A DNA stretch of 64,000 nt from positions 1,229,111 through 1,293,110 of the forward strand of contig WTXD01000003.1 in NCBI GenBank assembly GCA_022496205.1. Reading direction: 5' to 3'. Numbering within the stretch: position 1 is the first letter of the stretch; the number at the start of each line of letters is the position of its first letter. Origin of the DNA: Gloeopeniophorella convolvens (lineage: Eukaryota; Basidiomycota; Agaricomycetes; Russulales). The position numbers and the translations under genes are program-made. Positions 1 to 10,845 of this stretch are shown piece after piece. The notes under the pieces are model-generated. The model did not search any database. It was not told where the DNA came from and was given only the letters and a program-made list of their open reading frames with translations.

Positions 1-393
1 TGGTAGCCCATTGACAGAATCTACGCAGGCGCGAAAGTCATGGGTAGACCCACCGTGTCACCGAAGAGGAAACGTGACTCAGGGCCTCCCTTGTGTTTCA
101 TGATCGCATCTCCTTCGGTTCAGCGGTCGCTTTCCCACTAATGCGCACGCCTTACTTCACTGGGCCCTGGTACGAATACAAGGAAGGCACCGCTCCATCG
201 AATATAAGGTAGATCCTAGTCCTACTATTACCATGACGGATGCGACTACCGAGATAGTCTAGTCTGCTTAAAGTGTCGAAGGGAAATACAGCGTCCGATT
301 GAGGTGTGGTTCTGGTCAATGCATCACCCGCATGTCAAGAAAAAAAAATACGAGCAAAGATAGACCAGATCATGATGGGGGGCCCGGGTATCG
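1..393. other. No gene seen at left edge
   Basis: This stretch lies beyond the stop of the first minus-strand gene. No reading frame of useful length or protein-like composition is visible; there is only a short A-run near 340. It is probably 3' flanking or intergenic DNA. Confidence 0.5.
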
Positions 394-2457
394 CTAAAGA
401 ACAAGGAAGCTGACAGGGACGCTGCTCGGGGCATCGGTGTCCCAATTAACTGAGGCTAGGTTGTGGTACGATAGTCCGGCCAGTTTGCGAACCGAAGTTG
501 TGTTAGTTGCCCGGCGTCCCAGGGTATGCGACCTCAACAAACCCGCTGAGGCACTAGTGGCGCCTCTGTCGCTGGCGGAGATGGTTTGCGGCAACTTCGG
601 TTGTTCCGCGATTGTGCGCTGAAGTAGCGGCTGCATACAGCGCGCGCTGTTGGTTCGTGCTACCAATATTGGGAGCGAGGGCGGAGATTGCGGTGCGGCC
701 AAGTCCAACGCCACCGCTCCTCGCGGTTGTTTACCAGTGCCTACGAGGTCGGAAAGCGGCACGAGTTCCTTGCGTACCGCAACTTTGTCGCCCGCGTTCT
801 CCGATAGTTGCAGTACGGACAGGCTCAAGACCTCCAAGTTTCGGCGCAACTCCCTGATAGTGCTTGCGAGCTGGATGATATCCATGTCGGCCCCTTGTGA
901 CGCTTCGGGTTCCTGCGAACGCCTAGGTCCAGGAGGACTGAGTGGGCTGCCAGCGGTCTCTTTGATATCGCTCGAGGTAGCAGGAACAGATGATTGAGAC
1001 AGGTGCCCCAATTCTAAAGAGCGTTTCTGGAAGGCAGCCACAACATTGTGCGCAGGCGGTAGCGTGAACTTGGGGGTGTCTTCGGGCGAGCGTGCCGGCC
1101 CTACGATGTCTTCTGGGAGCGCCACCGTCTCGTAGAGCTTGCGCTTGGAGGGCCGTGGTGAGACCTTGTGTGGCAGTTCCTCAAGAAGGCGATTTCTCCG
1201 TGGAGTGTCTGTTAGCACCATAAGGCGATCTTGCGGGGCCGCAGCGTCACCACGAGAGGGAGGACTCGGAACGGGGGTTTGCGGAGGGTGCGCGGAGGGT
1301 GCCGTCTTGGCAGGTGTTCCTTGAGAGGTCTTCGAACGACTCGGAAGCCTAACGTCGGTTGGAGCGCTGCTTCGATCTCCGGTGGTCGTGATGCCAGGCG
1401 GCCTTGCTAGATCTTGAGAGGCACTTGTAGCAGCCGGTGGGCTTGCTCGCTTGGTGACTACGCTCGAGCTAACCTTCGACTGCGGAAGTTTCTCCTTGGA
1501 GGGTGGGGCATGGGTGTGCGAGGTGTTCGTTCTGGGCTCTTTGCAGGCATCAATGGTGTTGGGTCTGGGTGTTACGGGGGCAACTGCTGGCTCGCCCCTG
1601 TTCGATGAATGGCGTACGCCGACATTCAGCACAGGCATGGAGGAGCGATGCTCCAGTCCAAGGGGAGTACGAGACGCAGATGCGGGGGTAGATCCATCAG
1701 AGGTAGCGGGTACGGCTTCGCGATTACCAGAAGGGGGTCTATGCAAGGCGTGGGGAAGGTGTGGGCGGCGGGGAGTGTGGGACGGAGGTTCGTGCGACGT
1801 GCGATGTGCCGCTTTACGGGAGGGTAAGGTGGGGTATGCGGGCTCTTGAGAAGTAGAAGGATTGTCCTTGGGGTTGGTGGGAGGCACAGGCTTCTGAGAA
1901 GGATGAGATAGCACCGCGCGGGGTGCACTGAGAACGGTTTCACGAGAGGCACGGGGACCTTGAGCCTCGCGAGAGCTGTGTGGTGTGAACAGATGAGGGT
2001 TGTGAGAAGTTACCGCACACGTAGTGGGAGGCGAAGACTCCTGAGCTTCGGCTGTGGGGCGGGGGGTTCGTTTAGAGACCACAGCGTACCGACGTGCAAA
2101 CGAGAAAGTCTCGCGGCAGACTAGGCCCTCCAGAATGACTCGTGCATGGCGAGATGCTGTCTTCGCGTAACGACGAGGTACCTCCTGGAGTTGTGCATTG
2201 TTGAGTCCAACCTAGACAAGGTCGAGCACTGCCTTGATGTACAGGCGCGCCTCGAGGCACCAGCCTTCGAAATCATTACACGTGATAGCGTGCAAAACTT
2301 GGGGTGCCACCCCCTCGGCTCTGCCAATGAAGCGGCCTATCTCTGTTTCATCGGAATAGATCCAAGCATGTGGATCAAGGAGCGCGAGGAGTGCGTGGAC
2401 ACGCATCAGCGTTCCATTCAGCCAGAGTATTGTTTGTTGATCTGTCCTGACCGACAT
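394..2457 (-). CDS. Uncharacterised Pro/Ser/Thr-rich protein, interrupted by an in-frame TAG or a 45-nt intron
   Basis: I do not recognise the family. The N-terminal part (from MSVRTDQQ at 2457) is ordinary globular-looking sequence of about 80 residues. It is followed, in the same frame but across a TAG at 2212-2214, by VGLNNAQLQEVPRRYAKTAS and then about 560 residues rich in Pro, Ser, Thr and Arg, likely disordered. Near the C-terminus a segment starting DIIQLASTIRELRRNL could form a short coiled coil. The two halves share one frame and the join reads like continuous protein, so I treat them as one gene. The TAG could be a true nonsense mutation, a base error, or could lie in a 45-nt intron with donor GTGCTC, branch-like ACTCAAC and acceptor CTCCAG, which keeps frame. 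The extension upstream of 2457 has poor composition and was left out. Confidence 0.55.
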
Positions 2458-2891
2458 GTCCAGTTTATGGAAACCGTAGGGGAAGGAAAATCTCTCTGAA
2501 TAGCGCAACCCGAAAGAAGTTTCTTGTGTTCTAGTAGGATGAGAGGGGCGGGTGAGCGGGATGCACTGGGACCAAGACGCATACGGTACGGCAGGCGCTC
2601 GAACCGTCCACGCGGCTGACCTTATCAAAAGAGCGCGGTTACGTAACCCAGCAGTTGCACGTGTCATCGTGAAGTTGCCCCAGCCTCAATTTCGATTGTA
2701 GCCTTGCAGGTGCCACCGGAGGACATTGGTTTGGTTCAGTGCATATAAGCGATGACGGCTCCGCAGGTAAGCCTTTACCCTCATAATTTGTATTCACATC
2801 AGTCCACTGTGACCTCGTATATATCAAAACTGCATACCGTCCTCTGGATTCGTACAGCAAAAGTAGGCAAGCCGCGCACACTGAGAGAATA

Positions 2892-4113
2892 CTACTCTTT
2901 CTTATCCTTCGCTTTCTTGTCGCCTGATTTAGTTGAAACTTTCCCACTGATGCTGTACCCTACTGTGCCCGCGAACACAAGGAAAGCGCCACTCCAAAGC
3001 ATGCTCCACGCAACATTCGCCCCATCGAATAGAACTACGCTAAGGACGAGGGAGACTGCCTTGCGAACGACCAGAATGAGCGTCACAGTCAAAGCTGCGA
3101 CCCGCGTTGTTAAACGATTGACTCCAGCGACACAGAGAAGTTGTGTCAGCGTATTGGCCAGTAGCGCTGGAAGGACCGTTGGCAGGATCAGTTGCGCAGA
3201 TGCCAGGGGCACGTGGAACACGGTCGTGCTTGCATGGGAAGAGAATACCGCCCTTCCCTGGGCGAGGAGGTCGTTGCGGACGAAGACGAACATGGGAAGT
3301 GACAAGAAATGTAGGTAGAACATTGACTCTTCCCAGACATCGGGTAGCACCTTTGCTTTCCCCGAAGACGCTGAGCTGGAAGACTTGGGGTTCGCGTCAG
3401 AGTCGGCGCCCTTCCCATACGAGGAATACGTTCTGTCCTGGACTATCCCCAGCAAACCGGAAAGGATGAGGGCCAACGTGAGAATAGCTATGCCAGTAAG
3501 ATAGCGAGAGATAGGTGCTCCGGGAGAGGAATCCGTGGTCCGTTGGGATTGATATGAAGAGAGGGTTGTCAGGATGACACCGGCTGTCACGATGAGGACC
3601 GAGAGGACTTGGGATATAGTGTATCTAATGTCATCTCGTCAATTAAACCTCCGGAGGAAAAGAAAGTTCGTAGAGAGACTCACGCTTTGCCAGAGATGAG
3701 CCAACCCATGGCCATGCTAATGACTAGACCACCGCTGCGGAAGATTATATGCACGGGCATAGGTATGCTATAGCCGAATGCAAGGTTATTAAGCAACGAG
3801 ACCAGGTAGAAAAGTCCGACTTGAATGAGGTAAGGCGTGATCGGTATTCGACGGGGCAGGAGACGAGGTATGGGGAGATTGAGAGGTCCTCTAGAGAATG
3901 TTATGAATTTTGGTAGTCCATGAAGGGAGACGATGATGAATTGCGCGAAGGTAATGAGTGTTCCGGCTTTAGGATATTCGGAAGTGACGCGCTCTAGGGT
4001 GATAGCATTGCTTTGAGTAGGTCAGAATACACAGGGACGAACTGATCCAAGACTGTAACGCACCTACAGCACCCACCAAAGACGAGGCCCAGAGTGACAG
4101 CCCAATCAGTCAT
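2892..4113 (-). CDS. UDP-N-acetylglucosamine transporter, Yea4/SLC35B4 type
   Basis: Predicted nucleotide-sugar transporter of about 370 residues in the ER or Golgi membrane, supplying UDP-GlcNAc for chitin and glycan synthesis. Three exons are visible. Exon 1 starts MTDWAVTLGLVFGGCC at 4113. Exon 2 (about 4012-3684) holds the core with NNLAFGYSIPMPVHIIFRSG, typical of the UAA family. Exon 3 starts YTISQVLSVLIVTAGVI and contains LPDVWEESMFYLHFLSLPMF, a hallmark of Yea4/SLC35B4 proteins. Multiple hydrophobic segments run to the end, which is a lysine-rich tail (KKAKDKKE) resembling a dilysine ER/Golgi retrieval signal. Introns are about 50 nt. The gene is divergent from the Hem25-like gene with about 350 bp between the start codons. 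Family call is firm; substrate is inferred from family. Confidence 0.88.
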
Positions 4114-4466
4114 GCCTGAGATGATAGCGTGGCAACAGTACAGCCAGAATCAAAGTCTATGAGTTGGAGGAGGAGCGCTATAGAACAGTGTACAAAGTGA
4201 GTGTGCGTCAAATCCAGGTCATGCCGGCGTGCTGCAAGGTGTCGGGTTATAAGATGTGGCCAATGCGTGCGCGAGGTGCGTTGCCAACGTGTGCAACAAG
4301 CGAAGCGCACTGTCAGTGACGTATTCATCGGAAATCGGCCCGGTGCGTGCCCGACCCCAGAGTTCCGGCTGGCACTGGCAGCTGCAGTTCCATTCCGTCG
4401 TCCGTCTTGCAGCTTGCAGTCTTACCATTCGCTTGCCACCCTCACCAGTCGAAGAGGATACAATAG
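4114..4466. promoter_or_regulatory. Short shared region between two divergent genes
   Basis: The transporter (start at 4113, minus) and the mitochondrial carrier (start at 4467, plus) face away from each other across 353 bp. No coding sequence is credible here, so this interval should contain both promoters. I see no clear TATA box. Function is inferred from layout only. Confidence 0.45.
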
Positions 4467-5746
4467 ATGAGCAATGTCGGCCAACATCTCTTATCAGGTA
4501 TTGTGCGGCTCGTCTGCCTGTGCGACCGAGTCATTGACCAGCCCAAAACAATTCTTTAGGCGCACTTTCCGGGCTCACGTCAACCCTCTTCTTGCAACCT
4601 TGTATGTTGTGGTCCCCTGTCCTCGAAGCCCATTCTCATCAGCCGCTAGTTGACCTCATAAAGACGCGCCTCCAACAAGGAGACTCTGCGCTACGACCGA
4701 AGTCAGTCGTCCTCGTCCCGGCGATGCTCCACTCATGCCGTTTGTTCTCCAGGAATGCAGGTGTCATTCGTTCCACGACCCGTGAGATCATCTCTTCTTC
4801 TGGCGTACTCGGACTCTGGCGGGGAACATCTGCAACACTAATTCGGTGCGCAAAACTCTGACTCTGCCTGGCACGCCTCTCATTTGCCGCAGTAATGTCC
4901 CCGGCATTGCGTTCTACATGACCGGCCTGAATCAGGTCCGCGGCTTCATGGCCGTCTCTCCCCTCTTCGCCTCTGTTCGTGCACGCGACCCCTCCCGGCA
5001 CTCTTCTGTACTCCCGAAGCTCACGAACGCGGGAAATCTTCTCGCCGGTGCTACCACCAGGGTTGCCGTTGGCTTCGTCTTAAACCCATTCTCTGTGCTC
5101 AAAGCGCGATACGAGGTGTGACCCACTTGCTGCAAGTGCACCGGGCTTGCTGACATCTTCTTTCAGAGTAATCTGCACGCATATAGCACCTTGACTTCTG
5201 CTGTACAATCAATTGTCCGTGCGGGACCCTCCGAGCTCTTCCGTGGATTCCTTGCTACGTCTCTGCGAGATGCGCCATATGCGGGCCTCTTCCTGGTCTT
5301 TTATGAGGGCATCAAGCACGAATTTGGTTCAATACTACCAGCTGGGTCTCCGCTGAGTTCTGTTGCTCTGCATGCGGGTTCCGGCGCGGCAGCTGGCACA
5401 ATTGCGACGCTTGCTACCCATCCATTCGATGTAATAAAGGTCGGTCCATGTTTAATGGATTTCGGGTGTGTTTTCTCACCTCTCCGGCAGACAAAAATGC
5501 AAGTTCGCACCGAAGATAGATACCACGGCCTGGCCAAGACAGTCCGTACCGTATGGAATGTGAGTGCCGGTACCTGTCGGCTCTTTCCTATCTCAGGGTG
5601 TGCATATATTCCAGAAACGGGGCATGGCCGGCTTTTTCGACGGTGCTTCCCTTCGCCTTACTCGTAAGATTTTCTCCTCAGCCCTAGGATGGGCCGTATA
5701 CGAGTCACTCCTTGTATTCGCGCGGACAAGAACTGTCAACTCATAG
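4467..5746 (+). CDS. HEM25: Mitochondrial glycine carrier, SLC25A38/Hem25 family
   Basis: Mitochondrial carrier of about 300 residues that in the family imports glycine for haem synthesis across the inner membrane. I chose ATG 4467 because MSNVGQHLLSG then joins in phase to ALSGLTSTLFL, and splicing 4602-4649 gives QPFDLIKTRLQQGD, the first carrier signature (PxD/ExxK/R). The second repeat ends with NPFSVLKARYE, then the third repeat follows with SELFRGFLATSLRDAPYAGL and THPFDVIKTKMQVRTED. The last exon carries GMAGFFDGASLRLTRKIFSS and ends at 5746. All three PxDxxK/R-type motifs are recognisable; the second has the variant PFSVLK. Six or so introns of 45-60 nt interrupt it. Family assignment is strong; glycine as substrate is by homology. 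Confidence 0.87.
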
Positions 5747-5985
5747 ACATAGCATACTTGTAAATTATCCTCCATAGCATGAACTCCACCACTTCACACG
5801 TAATGTCACCTTGGCGGGTCTCGATAAGCCTGGTCTTCCTGAGATGCGCAGTGAACCACAGCGTGCTTTTGAAGATGTCGGAAGAAAGTATCTGCCTTTC
5901 ATTCCGGTGACGATCTACCATCCTTATGCGATACAACATAAATTTTTTATGAGCTTCCTTCCACACATGCAGAGCAGAGCGCCGG

Positions 5986-7704
5986 TCAGATCCTCCCGTA
6001 GATATCCAGAGCGGGACGGCCGAACGACGGCTGCAAAAAGGTACCCAATCAATGCCACTCCCACTTCGGGATGTTCAGAGACTTACAGGGTCGTCCGGCT
6101 TGTTCTTCACGATTTCGTCAATCTTCTTGAGTACTTCGGGTGTCAGCTTAGGGATGATCTTCAGAGCCTTCAGTTGTCCACGACCTGCTCCGGTCGGGTG
6201 GCGCCAAGGATGACGGTGCCTGTGTTGGGGTTCTTCGCCACCCAGGCCAAGGCAAGGTGGGTGATAGAGCAGTCGAGCTCTGCCCGCGGCATAAATGGGG
6301 CGCCAGGCAGAAGGGAGGTCCAGCGAGCGCACCTTTCTCTGCGAACTCGCTGAGGGTTTTGACGATCTCGATCTGGCTCTTGCCATCTTCCGACTCCAAG
6401 AACTTGATCCTCTGAGCGAAGAAGGTGCTGTTCGTGTCGAAGCGAGAGCCCTCCGGGATACCGTTATTGTACTAGTCGCACGTCAACTGAGTGTCCCGAG
6501 GTACACAGGCACCCACGAGCACTTACCTTCCCAGTCAACAAGCCGCTGGCCAGCGCAGAGAACACGGTGGTGCTAAGGCCGTACTTCTTATACAACGGAC
6601 TGAGGGTGTATGTTGTTTTGGTGCAGGCCACCTACTCAGAGCCGAGAGACACCTACCGATACTCGCCCTCTGGGCGTTCACGCTTCAAAAGGCTGAAGAA
6701 TCGTGTCAGAGGACTCAGAGAAACCACGATCAGGAGAACTCACTGGTGCTCGCACTGCTCCGCGATGGGAGAGTGCAGACCGTACTTCTGCGCGATCTCT
6801 GCAAGCCCGTCAGTGTATGCGATGTAATGGCAGTCCGGCTACTCACGAATCGCCTCTTCGATCTCGCGGGCAGACCATTCAGAAGTGCCCCAGTAGTACG
6901 CCTGGCAGGTGCGACGGTCAGGAACAAATTACGAGGTACGTCGACTGTTGCTTTACCAATCCTTGGTCGATAACCCACGAGAACGCGCGGACCGTCTCCT
7001 CCACAGGGACTGAAGCGCCGTGATAAATCAGCATGTTCCCCACCCGCAGAGTGCAGAACATACCAGTGTGATCTGGGCGGTGAGCAAAGACGACGTCTAC
7101 ATAGTCAGTCTGCAGGCGTCTCAAAGACTCTTTCAGGCCCTCAATGATGCTGTCCAGAACCGCATGAGAGCATTGCACAAATCATATGCGAACATGACAA
7201 ACTGCTTGCGCGAAAGACCCATGTTGTTGGGTCCTGGGCGGGTGCCCCAGAAGATCTTCGTGGTGAGGATCAGATCCGACCTGCGGACACCGAGCTCCTT
7301 GATGACGCGGCCACTGGGGGAGGCGTCAGTCTTGGCAGCTATGGTTCAACGGAAATTGGTGCTCACAGCTCCGATTCCGACTTTCCTCCAGCGTACGCCT
7401 CAGCCTCGTCGAACATGTTGATACCGTTCTCGATGGCAGTCTTGATGATATCCTAGCAAAGGCGGCTCAGTTGGCATCGTCTCTATCGTAAGCACATATA
7501 GGCACGCACCTTGACGGGGTCGCCGACGACGGTGCCACCAAAAGTCAGCCCTGCCAGGCGACAATGCCATCATTAGCATGGGAAACAGAGACAGAGCATC
7601 GAAGGCGTACATCCACCCAAGGAGAACACAGGCACACGCAGGCCACTCGGGCCTAGCCTGCGGAAGGGCATGTCCTTCGGGTCATATTCCAGTGTCGCAG
7701 ACAT
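5986..7704 (-). CDS. Aldo-keto reductase, voltage-gated K+ channel beta-subunit-like, with apparent frameshift
   Basis: NADPH-dependent oxidoreductase of the AKR superfamily, about 345 residues over many small exons. It starts [18 protein letters not shown] at 7704. Catalytic residues are all visible: Asp and Tyr in [10 protein letters not shown], Lys in [10 protein letters not shown], and His in [26 protein letters not shown] and LSTTVFSAL match the Kv-beta branch. The C-terminus is best restored by splicing 6092 to about 6032, giving [17 protein letters not shown] with stop at 5986-5988. Oddity: the exon reading [10 protein letters not shown] runs into TGA at 6170-6172, while [10 protein letters not shown] continues one frame over, so one base seems missing near 6170-6178. 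I see no intron that fixes this. Substrate is unknown. Confidence 0.83.
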
Positions 7705-7790
7705 AGTGACAGAGACTGGCTTGTGGTGAAAAGATGATAGACGGGGATGAGAACGAGCAACTCTCTATCGGCCTCCCGCGAAACCGCGCT

Positions 7791-7796
7791 TTATAA
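7791..7796 (-). promoter_or_regulatory. TATA-like element of the aldo-keto reductase gene
   Basis: On the minus strand the sequence reads GATTATAAAGCGC about 85 bp upstream of the start codon at 7704, a reasonable place for a TATA box. Confidence 0.4.
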
Positions 7797-8315
7797 TCTG
7801 AGAGATGTGACCGGATGCTATTCTCATGTCCAGGACGCCATAGGACGCCATCTTCCGGTCACGTTGACCTCATACCATGAGGAACAGAAGGGAATTCTGA
7901 GTTGTGCCGCTGATAGAAGATGAGGTGCACCGCTGAGGTCGGCCCGCGGCTGCCCGCGCCCGATATCGAATTGTATTTCCGCGCCCTGATTACGGTTGAC
8001 TTCGTCATGCAGTGCATATCTTTGCTAGGGCGCGCCGCGCGAGCGATCCTGTGATCTCACGCCGCCCACTGACGCGACAAGTCGAATCAAAAAGACTGGA
8101 CATGACATGACAAACCGGGAGACGCGATTTGCTCCATAACAGTTACGGACGCGGACGCTGTCGTGGCACTATTGATCAGGACAGTCGGCGTTGCGTGTAG
8201 CATCCACTTCAATCTGTCGAACCTCAATCCCACATGTGGCGAATATCAACGTGTGGTTAGTTGTGTGGTACTATTATACAGATTCACGGTCACTAGAGTG
8301 TGTCCGCGAAAGACC
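7797..8315. other. Intergenic, nothing recognised
   Basis: This lies between the aldo-keto reductase promoter and the end of the acyl-CoA dehydrogenase gene. No protein-like frame, RNA gene or repeat was recognised. Confidence 0.45.
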
Positions 8316-9932
8316 CTATGAGTACTCTTTCTGGATAAATTTGGAGATGGTCTGGAGTTGGATGTTGGACGTCCCCTCGTAAATGGCACCCTGGGCGTCG
8401 AAAGCTTCGGTGAGAAGAACTTCGCATGTTCAAGAGCAAAGGTGCCACTCACGATCTTCGAGTCGCGCCAGAATTTCTCAATTCCGGTCTCACGTGTAAA
8501 GCCCACGCCGCCTGCCCACTCGATCGCCTGCCCCGAGACACGTTGTGCGACAACGCTTGCCCAGTACTTCGCCATGGCTGCCTCCTTGGTGAAGTCGCGT
8601 CCTTCCTCCTTTCGCCGCGCAGCATTGTACGTCAGCAATCGCGCAGTCTCGAGGTCAATGGCCGCCTGTGCAATTTGGAACGCCATTCCCTGGAAAGTGC
8701 CAACGGGCTGGCCAAACTGCTTGCGCTCGTACGTGTAGGGGACCGCTTTGTCAAACGCTCCTTGGGCGAGGCCGACCATCTGTGCGGCAATGCCGATGCG
8801 ACCTGTATTCCCCTATGAGGTGGCAAAAAGACGGGTATGTGAAAAAAGGCGAACCCTCGTTCAAGATCTCGATGGCAATCTTGTATCCTTTCCCTTCGCC
8901 GCCAATGACGTTCTCAGCTGGAATTTTGAGATCGTCGAAGTTCAGGGTACACGTTGAGCTTGCACGGATGCCGAGCTTTTGCTCTTTCTTGGCAATCTGG
9001 ATACCCATGTCCTTGGTTGCAATAAAGCAAGTGATGCCTTTGTAGCCCTTGCTTGGGTCGACCTGTAGAGGGACTCAGACGTGACTCTGGTTCAGAAGGG
9101 AACATATACGTACGTTGGCAAAGATTAGGAAGATTTCGGCCTCATATGAGTTGGTAATCCACATCTTGGAGCCGTTGATGACCCAGCTGTCGCCATTCTT
9201 CTTTGCACGCGTCTGCAGGGCGAACGCATCCGAACCGGATGCAGGCTCGGACAAACAGAAGCTGCCGAGCTATGGACGTGTCAGCACCGCAGTGCGGGTG
9301 CGCGCACATGAGAAGGGCGCACCTTGGACTCCGCGAGTTGGGGTAACCACTTATCTTGCTGTTCCTGGGTGCCGTATTTGCGCAGGACTGTGTTCACGAG
9401 CGTGTTGTGCACGTCGCACATGACAGAGACGGAAGGATCAACCTTCGCGAGCTCCTCAATTGCGATGATCGCCGAGGTAAACGACGACTCGGCCCCGCCA
9501 TGGTCCGCACTCGTCTCGATTCCCATAAGCTTGTAGATTGTCAGGAACGCGCCGAATCGAGAGTCAAATACTACGTACCCCTTGCTCAAAGAGACCCTTA
9601 ATGATGGCAGGGTCCATCATCTCGTTCTCATCCATCTCCTGAACCTTGGGCCCCACGACATCCTGAGCAAAACGCCTCACTGGGGATCTTGTGAGACGGC
9701 GCCAGCGAAGTTCAATGACTGACGCGCGCCATACCTGATTCGCGCAGGAGATCCTCCTCCTCGGTCCATGTATGCAAAGAGGTGACCGTGCGCCGTGCGA
9801 GAGAAGTTGAGAACGCTCTGCGAAAAGTATGTGTCAGCGTCAGTGTCGCCGCTCTTGATTCGAGGCAACAGACCTGGAGGGGTTCGTAACGCGGAGAGAG
9901 GAGCGAGCCGACGCAAAAGCCGTTCGTAACAT
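8316..9932 (-). CDS. Mitochondrial short/branched-chain acyl-CoA dehydrogenase
   Basis: FAD enzyme of mitochondrial beta-oxidation or branched-chain amino acid breakdown, oxidising acyl-CoA to enoyl-CoA. The first exon [15 protein letters not shown] at 9932 joins [17 protein letters not shown], a basic, Ser-rich mitochondrial targeting peptide. Domains follow in order: N-terminal helices ([20 protein letters not shown]), flavin-contact region ([18 protein letters not shown], then [16 protein letters not shown]), middle beta domain, and C-terminal helices ([39 protein letters not shown]). The catalytic Glu is in [16 protein letters not shown]. It ends IQKEYS with stop at 8316-8318. Length of about 430 residues fits ACADSB-like enzymes. 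Chain-length preference cannot be read from sequence. Confidence 0.92.
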
Positions 9933-10799
9933 TGTGGAAGGCAGGTGGGAGGAATTGGTTGGTTCGGTTCCGTCAGAGGTTGAGCTAATAAATGTGAGGC
10001 ATGTTCAATCCTGGGTAGGGCCAATTAAGGGGGTTTGGGTGGGGTACAATTGGTTTCCCGTTTCGGACGAGCCATGTGCCACATTCGAAGGGTTGTGTCA
10101 TTCCTAGTAGCATAATACAGTCACATGACCGGACGCGCCCCCAAGACGCGTCCATTTCCTTTGTCCCAATAATCAGTAAACTCTGCTCCTTCCATGGGCT
10201 CCCTAGTCTTAGTTTCCATTCAGAGGAGAACCAGGGCTATTTTAGTCAATTATCTGTCTACTTGGCGGCCAGATGGGCCATGCGAGGCAGGTCAACGCTA
10301 CGGAACCCACGCAAGAAATATGTCAAGACGAACGAGAACAACGAGAACATGGTTTATATATTGACCAGATCAGACCTTTAGGATGTCCCTTTGGTGTAGT
10401 GGTTTTGTCCAATGGTTGCACATTCGTGAGTATTATGCAGGTTCGAACCCGGATGGGGTGTCTTTTTTATTTGCATTGAGCGAGTGCTCAGCACATGCCA
10501 CCCTCATCGTGTCATTGCCGTGATGAGTAGCCGGAATATCACACATGTGTATTCCATGGACGGCCATATCTAGGAAGGTTGTGTCTAAGTTGATAGACTT
10601 TCCCGCCGGTCCCGCCGGCGGCCGTCAATCCTTCTTTGGACCACGTCGTTGCAACACTACCGCCTGCAACGACCTGCCGGACTCGCACACTATCACGAAC
10701 GCCGCCACCAAACACGCCGTCCGGACGGATGCGAGACATTCTGTAACCGGATGTACTAGTACTTTAATAGCCGTTTCTCCCACAGAATAGCTGGTGGTG
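9933..10799. other. Intergenic between acyl-CoA dehydrogenase and transposon
   Basis: Apart from the tRNA-like sequence at 10382-10462 no gene is seen. A GC-rich patch with CCCGCCGG repeats lies near 10600-10622. The interval should include the acyl-CoA dehydrogenase promoter next to 9932. Confidence 0.4.
10382..10462 (+). ncRNA. tRNA-like sequence, degenerate tRNA or SINE head
   Basis: An A-box-like stretch (TTTGGTGTAGTGGTT) and a perfect B-box-like GGTTCGAACCC are spaced as in a tRNA. A T-run (TTTTTT) follows at once, like a Pol III terminator. The ends can pair as an acceptor stem (GATGTCC with GGGGTGTC) only with several G-U pairs, and the T stem is poor. I could not assign an anticodon. 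It may be a tRNA pseudogene or tRNA-derived SINE. Confidence 0.4.
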
Positions 10800-10845
10800 A
10801 GTAAGGTAGAGGCCACCAGGAACCAAACACCTTTATGTAAGCGAG
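10800..10845 (+). repeat. Left terminal inverted repeat of the transposon
   Basis: It reads AGTAAGGTAGAGGCCACC then AGGAACCAAACACCTTTATG. The reverse complement of 16630-16674 matches it with a few substitutions. Confidence 0.75.

Noticed and set aside
2639..2947. 102-codon minus-strand frame
   Set aside because: It bridges the end of the transporter gene and the promoter of the next gene in an unrelated frame.
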